A stretch of DNA of 64,000 nucleotides, taken from NCBI RefSeq assembly GCF_019334345.1, contig NZ_JAHWQX010000002.1:248001-312000 (forward strand), read 5' to 3'. Shown here in pieces: positions 60,563 through 64,000 of the stretch. The stretch comes from Neohoeflea coraliihabitans. GTDB lineage: Bacteria; Pseudomonadota; Alphaproteobacteria; Rhizobiales; Rhizobiaceae. A program made the translations under genes and the position numbers. Position 1 is the stretch's first letter. Each line of letters opens with the position of its first letter. The notes beneath the pieces were generated by a model, which did not search any database, was not told the origin of the DNA, and saw nothing but the letters and a program-made list of their open reading frames with translations.

Positions 60563-61398
60563 GCGTGAAGAATTCTGAAAGCCTGGCGCCGACGCCCGAG
60601 GGCGCGGCGACACCGCAGGCAGATTCGGCGCGCCCGCCGCGCGTCGGGCTGTTTGCCACCTGTCTGGTCGACCTGTTTCGCCCGTCGATCGGCTTTTCGG
60701 CAGTAAAATTGCTGGAGAAGGCTGGATGCGAGGTGCATGTGCCCATCGCCCAGACCTGTTGCGGCCAGCCCGCCTACAATTCCGGTGATCGAGCCGACAG
60801 CCGCGCCATCGCCGAGCAGGTGATCGAAGCGTTCGAAGCTTTCGATTATGTTGTCGCACCGTCGGGATCCTGCGCTGCGATGCTGCGCAAGCACTATCCC
60901 GGTCTTTTTTCGCAGGATGGCGATCAGCAAACGGGCTGGGCGCAGCGGGCCACGGCATTTTCCGAGAAATGTTTCGAGCTGATTTCCTTTCTCAGCGACG
61001 TGATGAAGGTCGAGACGACCGGGGAGACGTTCAAGGGCACGGTCACCTACCACGATTCCTGTTCCGGACTGCGCGAACTGCAGATCCGGGATCAACCGCG
61101 CAAGCTTCTTGCCGGAATCGACGGACTGGCGATGACGGAAATGAAGGATCCGGATGTGTGTTGCGGTTTCGGCGGCACGTTCTGCGTCAAATATGCCGAG
61201 ATCTCCAATGCGATCGTCAGCAAGAAGGTCAGTTCCATCGAGACGACGGGCGCCGACACGCTGCTGGCTGGTGATCTCGGCTGCCTGATGAACATGGCCG
61301 GCAAGTTGAAGCGGTCCGGCTCCGCCATGGAGGTCAGACATGTGGCTGAAGTGCTGGCAGGAATGACCGAGCAACCCCCGATCGCCGGTCGCAAGTAA
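60559..61398 (+). CDS. lutA: Lactate utilisation protein LutA
   Basis: A 279-residue protein with two Cys-rich CCG domains that form part of the LutABC lactate oxidase (YkgEFG). Cys motifs: TCCGQPAYNSGDRADSR, DSCSGLRELQIRDQPRKLL, VCCGFGGTFCVKY, and LAGDLGCLMNMAGKLKR. Start: TTG at 60559, which overlaps the stop of the GntR gene, with GGAGG 7 bases upstream; a GTG 6 bases on is an alternative. A first segment of about 30 low-complexity residues precedes the domain. Confidence 0.9.
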   Translation: MSVKNSESLAPTPEGAATPQADSARPPRVGLFATCLVDLFRPSIGFSAVKLLEKAGCEVHVPIAQTCCGQPAYNSGDRADSRAIAEQVIEAFEAFDYVVAPSGSCAAMLRKHYPGLFSQDGDQQTGWAQRATAFSEKCFELISFLSDVMKVETTGETFKGTVTYHDSCSGLRELQIRDQPRKLLAGIDGLAMTEMKDPDVCCGFGGTFCVKYAEISNAIVSKKVSSIETTGADTLLAGDLGCLMNMAGKLKRSGSAMEVRHVAEVLAGMTEQPPIAGRK

Positions 61399-61466
61399 GA
61401 GCGCCGCTGCCCGGTCGTCCACACCGGTGGGCAGGAGGGCAAGGCTTGGCGCTCAGGAGCAACGTG

Positions 61467-62903
61467 ATGGAACTGAGTTCGCACAAGTTCAAGGAACAGG
61501 CCGGCCGGGCGCTGGGCAACGCGCAATTGCAGAAGGCGTTGCTGAATGTCGAAAAGGGGTTTGTCGCCAAGCGACAACTGGCTGTCGACGCGCTGCCGGA
61601 ATTCGACGCGCTGCGCGACAATGCGCGCGACATCAAGAATCATGTTCTGGCGCATCTGGATCTGTATCTGGAAGCCTATGAGAAGAAGGTCGTTGCATCG
61701 GGCGGCGTCGTGCATTGGGCCGAGACGGCGGAGGATGCGCGACGCATCGTGCTGGAGATCTGCCGCAAGGCCAATGCCAGGACGGTGACCAAGGGCAAGT
61801 CGATGATCACCGAAGAGATCGCTCTGAATGATCATCTGACGGCGAACGGCATCGAGCCGGTGGAGACCGATCTCGGCGAATATATCATCCAGCTGCGCGG
61901 CGAGCACCCGAGCCACATCATTGCGCCGGCGGTGCATCTTAACAAATCGCAGGTCGAAGGTGACTTTCGCCGGGTCCACACGCATTTGCGGGAGGACCGC
62001 GACCTGTCGGAGCCGGTATCCCTGCTCGGCGAAGCGCGCGACGTGCTGCGCCAGCGCTATCTCTCCGCTGATGTCGGCATCACCGGCGCCAATTTTCTCG
62101 TGGCCGAGACCGGCAGTTCGGTGATCGTCACCAATGAGGGCAATGGCGACCTGACGCAGACGCTCGGCAAGGTGCACATCGTGATGGCATCGATCGAGAA
62201 GATCGTTCCGACACTCGAAGATACGGCGCAGATCCTGCGCGTGCTGGCGCGCTCGGCGACTGGACAGGACATGAGCGTGTATACGACGTTCTCGACCGGG
62301 CCGCGGCGTGCGGACGATCCGGACGGGCCGGAAGAGTATCATGTGGTTCTGCTCGACAACGGCCGCTCGTCAATGCTCGGCACCGAGTACCAGGACATGC
62401 TGCGCTGTATCCGGTGCGGCGCCTGCATGAACCACTGCCCGGTCTACCACGCGGTGGGCGGCCATGCCTATGGATCGGTTTATCCCGGGCCGATGGGTGC
62501 CGTGCTGACACCGTCGTTGAACGGCATCGAGAAGACAGGGCAATTGCCGAATGCCTCGACCTTTTGCGGGCGCTGCGAGTCCGTCTGCCCGATGCGCATT
62601 CCGCTGCCGAAAATGATGCGCCACTGGCGCGAACGCGAATTCGAACGCCACCTGACACCGGCCGCGCAGCGCTATGGTCTGAAATTCTGGGCATTTTTTG
62701 CGCGGCGCCCCAGGCTTTACCGCGCCGCGGTGGCCGTGGCGATGCCGATCCTTGCGCGGTTCGGCGGCTCAAAGCGCCGGTTTTCGCATCTGCCGCTGGC
62801 CGGCGGCTGGACGCGCCACCGCGATCTGCCGGCGCCTGAAGGCAAGACCTTCGTGCAGCAATGGCAACAGCGTGGCCATAGGCGGAGTGAGGTGGCGCAA
62901 TGA
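61467..62903 (+). CDS. lutB: Lactate utilisation iron-sulfur protein LutB
   Basis: A 478-residue iron-sulfur subunit. An N-terminal LUD domain (about 20-290) is followed by two [4Fe-4S] motifs, CIRCGACMNHCPVY and CGRCESVCPMRIPLP, and a C-terminal DUF3390-like tail. Start: ATG at 61467 with AGGAG 7 bases upstream; TTG at 61446 would add 7 residues. It is separated from lutA by 68 bases and overlaps lutC by four. Confidence 0.94.
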   Translation: MELSSHKFKEQAGRALGNAQLQKALLNVEKGFVAKRQLAVDALPEFDALRDNARDIKNHVLAHLDLYLEAYEKKVVASGGVVHWAETAEDARRIVLEICRKANARTVTKGKSMITEEIALNDHLTANGIEPVETDLGEYIIQLRGEHPSHIIAPAVHLNKSQVEGDFRRVHTHLREDRDLSEPVSLLGEARDVLRQRYLSADVGITGANFLVAETGSSVIVTNEGNGDLTQTLGKVHIVMASIEKIVPTLEDTAQILRVLARSATGQDMSVYTTFSTGPRRADDPDGPEEYHVVLLDNGRSSMLGTEYQDMLRCIRCGACMNHCPVYHAVGGHAYGSVYPGPMGAVLTPSLNGIEKTGQLPNASTFCGRCESVCPMRIPLPKMMRHWREREFERHLTPAAQRYGLKFWAFFARRPRLYRAAVAVAMPILARFGGSKRRFSHLPLAGGWTRHRDLPAPEGKTFVQQWQQRGHRRSEVAQ

Positions 62904-63643
62904 GCGCGCGCGAGGCGATATTGCGGCGCATCCGCAGCGCCACTCTCGGGCCGGATGGCAGGTCTGCGGGCGAAAGGGCCGGTGACGAGCAAAGGAAAGC
63001 TGGCGTTCGCGCGCGGCTCGAGACCGCACCGCGCGGCGTCATTCCAGCACGCGGGCAATTGCCGAGGGCCGAACGGGTGGCCCTGTTCGAAGAGATGGCC
63101 AGCGCCGCCAGCGCGACGATCGCCCGGCTCTCCTCCTATGAGGAGGTCGCAGCCGAGGTGAGCAATTATCTGCGCGAGCGCAACCTGCCGGCCGCAATAC
63201 GCATGGGTGAGGATGGACGGCTGGCGCGGGTGCCGTGGGCGCGGGAGAAAACTCTGGACGTACGCAAGGGCCCCTCGGAGGGAACGGATCTCGTCGGTGT
63301 CAGCCATGCCTTTGCGGCGATCGCCGAGACGGGCAGCGTGGTGCTGCACTCGGGTGCTGACAACCCGACGACCCTCAATTTCCTGCCCGAACATCATGTC
63401 GTGATCGTCGATGCGGACGCTATTGCCGGCGACATGGAAAGTGTCTGGAGCGCTCTTCGCAACGAAACGGATCGCGAGAACTTGGCGGGCGGCCGCTCTG
63501 CTGGCGGCGGGCAAGATGCGGCGAAGATGCCGCGAACGGTGAATGTCATCACCGGGCCCTCCCGCTCCGGCGACATCGAACAGACCATTCTGCTTGGCGC
63601 CCACGGCCCGCGCGCACTGCATCTGATCATCGTTGATACATGA
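62900..63643 (+). CDS. lutC: Lactate utilisation protein LutC
   Basis: A 247-residue LUD-domain protein. Typical blocks: LVGVSHAFAAIAETGSVVL, NFLPEHHVVIVDADAI and the C-terminal TGPSRSGDIEQTILLGAHGP. It completes the LutABC set. Start: ATG at 62900, overlapping the lutB stop (ATGA). Its stop overlaps the next gene in the same way. Confidence 0.94.
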   Translation: MSAREAILRRIRSATLGPDGRSAGERAGDEQRKAGVRARLETAPRGVIPARGQLPRAERVALFEEMASAASATIARLSSYEEVAAEVSNYLRERNLPAAIRMGEDGRLARVPWAREKTLDVRKGPSEGTDLVGVSHAFAAIAETGSVVLHSGADNPTTLNFLPEHHVVIVDADAIAGDMESVWSALRNETDRENLAGGRSAGGGQDAAKMPRTVNVITGPSRSGDIEQTILLGAHGPRALHLIIVDT

Positions 63644-64000
63644 CGACCGGCATCTCGTTCGAGACGGCAGAGCCGCCGGCCGGCATGCGGATCGTGGCGA
63701 TTGGCGATGTGCACGGCTGCCGCGAGCAACTGGCGCGGCTGCTCGACCGTGTCGAGGCGGAAATTGCCCGCGACGGGCCGGAAGAGTGGCGCATTGTCAT
63801 GCTGGGTGACTATGTCGACCGCGGGCCGGAGTCGCGCGGCGTGCTCGACCTTTTGACCGAGCGCAGCAGGGATCCTCGGTTCATCTGCCTGGCCGGCAAT
63901 CATGACGACCGCATGCTCGAATTCCTGCGCGACAGCGCGCAAAAAGACTTCTTTCTGCGCTTTGGCGGCCGGCAGACCGCTGAAAGCTACGGCGTCAATC
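63640..64000 (+). CDS. Metallophosphoesterase (partial, cut by window end)
   Basis: The first 120 residues of a calcineurin-like phosphoesterase. The metal-binding motifs GDVHGC (about residue 22), GDYVDRG and GNHDDRM are all present in order. The family includes bacterial Ser/Thr phosphatases and diadenosine tetraphosphatases; which one is not decidable from the fragment. Start: ATG at 63640 overlapping the lutC stop by four bases, so it is probably co-transcribed with lutABC. The stop lies beyond base 64000. Confidence 0.88.
   Translation, partial: MTTGISFETAEPPAGMRIVAIGDVHGCREQLARLLDRVEAEIARDGPEEWRIVMLGDYVDRGPESRGVLDLLTERSRDPRFICLAGNHDDRMLEFLRDSAQKDFFLRFGGRQTAESYGVN

Overview
The window is chromosomal DNA of a GC-rich alphaproteobacterium, most likely a member of the Hyphomicrobiales (Rhizobiales). 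The evidence is the gene content and order. There is a DUF2093 protein, a DUF4170 / DUF374 / waaA / lpxK lipid A block, hisS-hisZ-hisG, a TIGR01459-type HAD protein next to ribF, groESL behind a perfect CIRCE element, and a BA14K-type secreted protein. I see no insertion sequence, prophage, CRISPR array, tRNA or rRNA. Almost every base is coding and the layout is that of a stable core region.

Region by region. 1-6.8 kb, minus strand: two transglutaminase-fold proteins around a circularly permuted ATP-grasp/alpha-E fusion, a poorly understood peptide-modification-type cluster that may continue left of base 1. 7-15.2 kb: PilZ protein, CheW, an RND efflux pair, an MFS exporter with a divergent LysR regulator. 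15.2-15.4 kb: a minus-strand stem-loop array that looks like an anti-Shine-Dalgarno small RNA. 15.5-24 kb: SelO, a LuxR-type regulator facing away from an acyl-CoA ligase, a degenerate DgoK-like protein, a GGDEF-EAL protein and a PAS-receiver protein without a kinase core. 24-32 kb: mutL (with a possible small leader ORF), DUF2093, then the minus-strand run pmbA, cysQ-like phosphatase, DUF4170, DUF374 acyltransferase, waaA, lpxK (outer-membrane lipid A and Kdo assembly). 32-38.8 kb: Kef-type antiporter, patatin phospholipase, rsmD-rluB divergent from tadA, and a lipoprotein. 38.9-51.2 kb: ileS, a small channel-like protein, ribF plus HAD phosphatase, groESL, a PAS-only protein, and hisS-hisZ-hisG. 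51.2-54.5 kb: BA14K protein, Tag glycosylase and two tandem L,D-transpeptidases. 54.5-64 kb: glcDEF (glycolate oxidase) divergent from a LysR gene, followed by a GntR/FCD gene and lutABC (lactate utilisation) ending in a metallophosphoesterase that is cut by the window edge.

Functionally the right end is a 2-hydroxy-acid island. Glycolate and lactate oxidation systems sit back to back with two regulators between them, and a near-identical 19-bp dyad lies in front of both units (58601-58619 and 59675-59693), which suggests common control. The most unusual items are the candidate anti-SD small RNA at about 15184-15330, this repeated dyad, the ATP-grasp/transglutaminase cluster, the kinase-less PAS-receiver protein beside a c-di-GMP protein, and several proteins whose family signature residues are altered (DgoK-like, LuxR solo, GGDEF, MutL endonuclease motif, channel filter).
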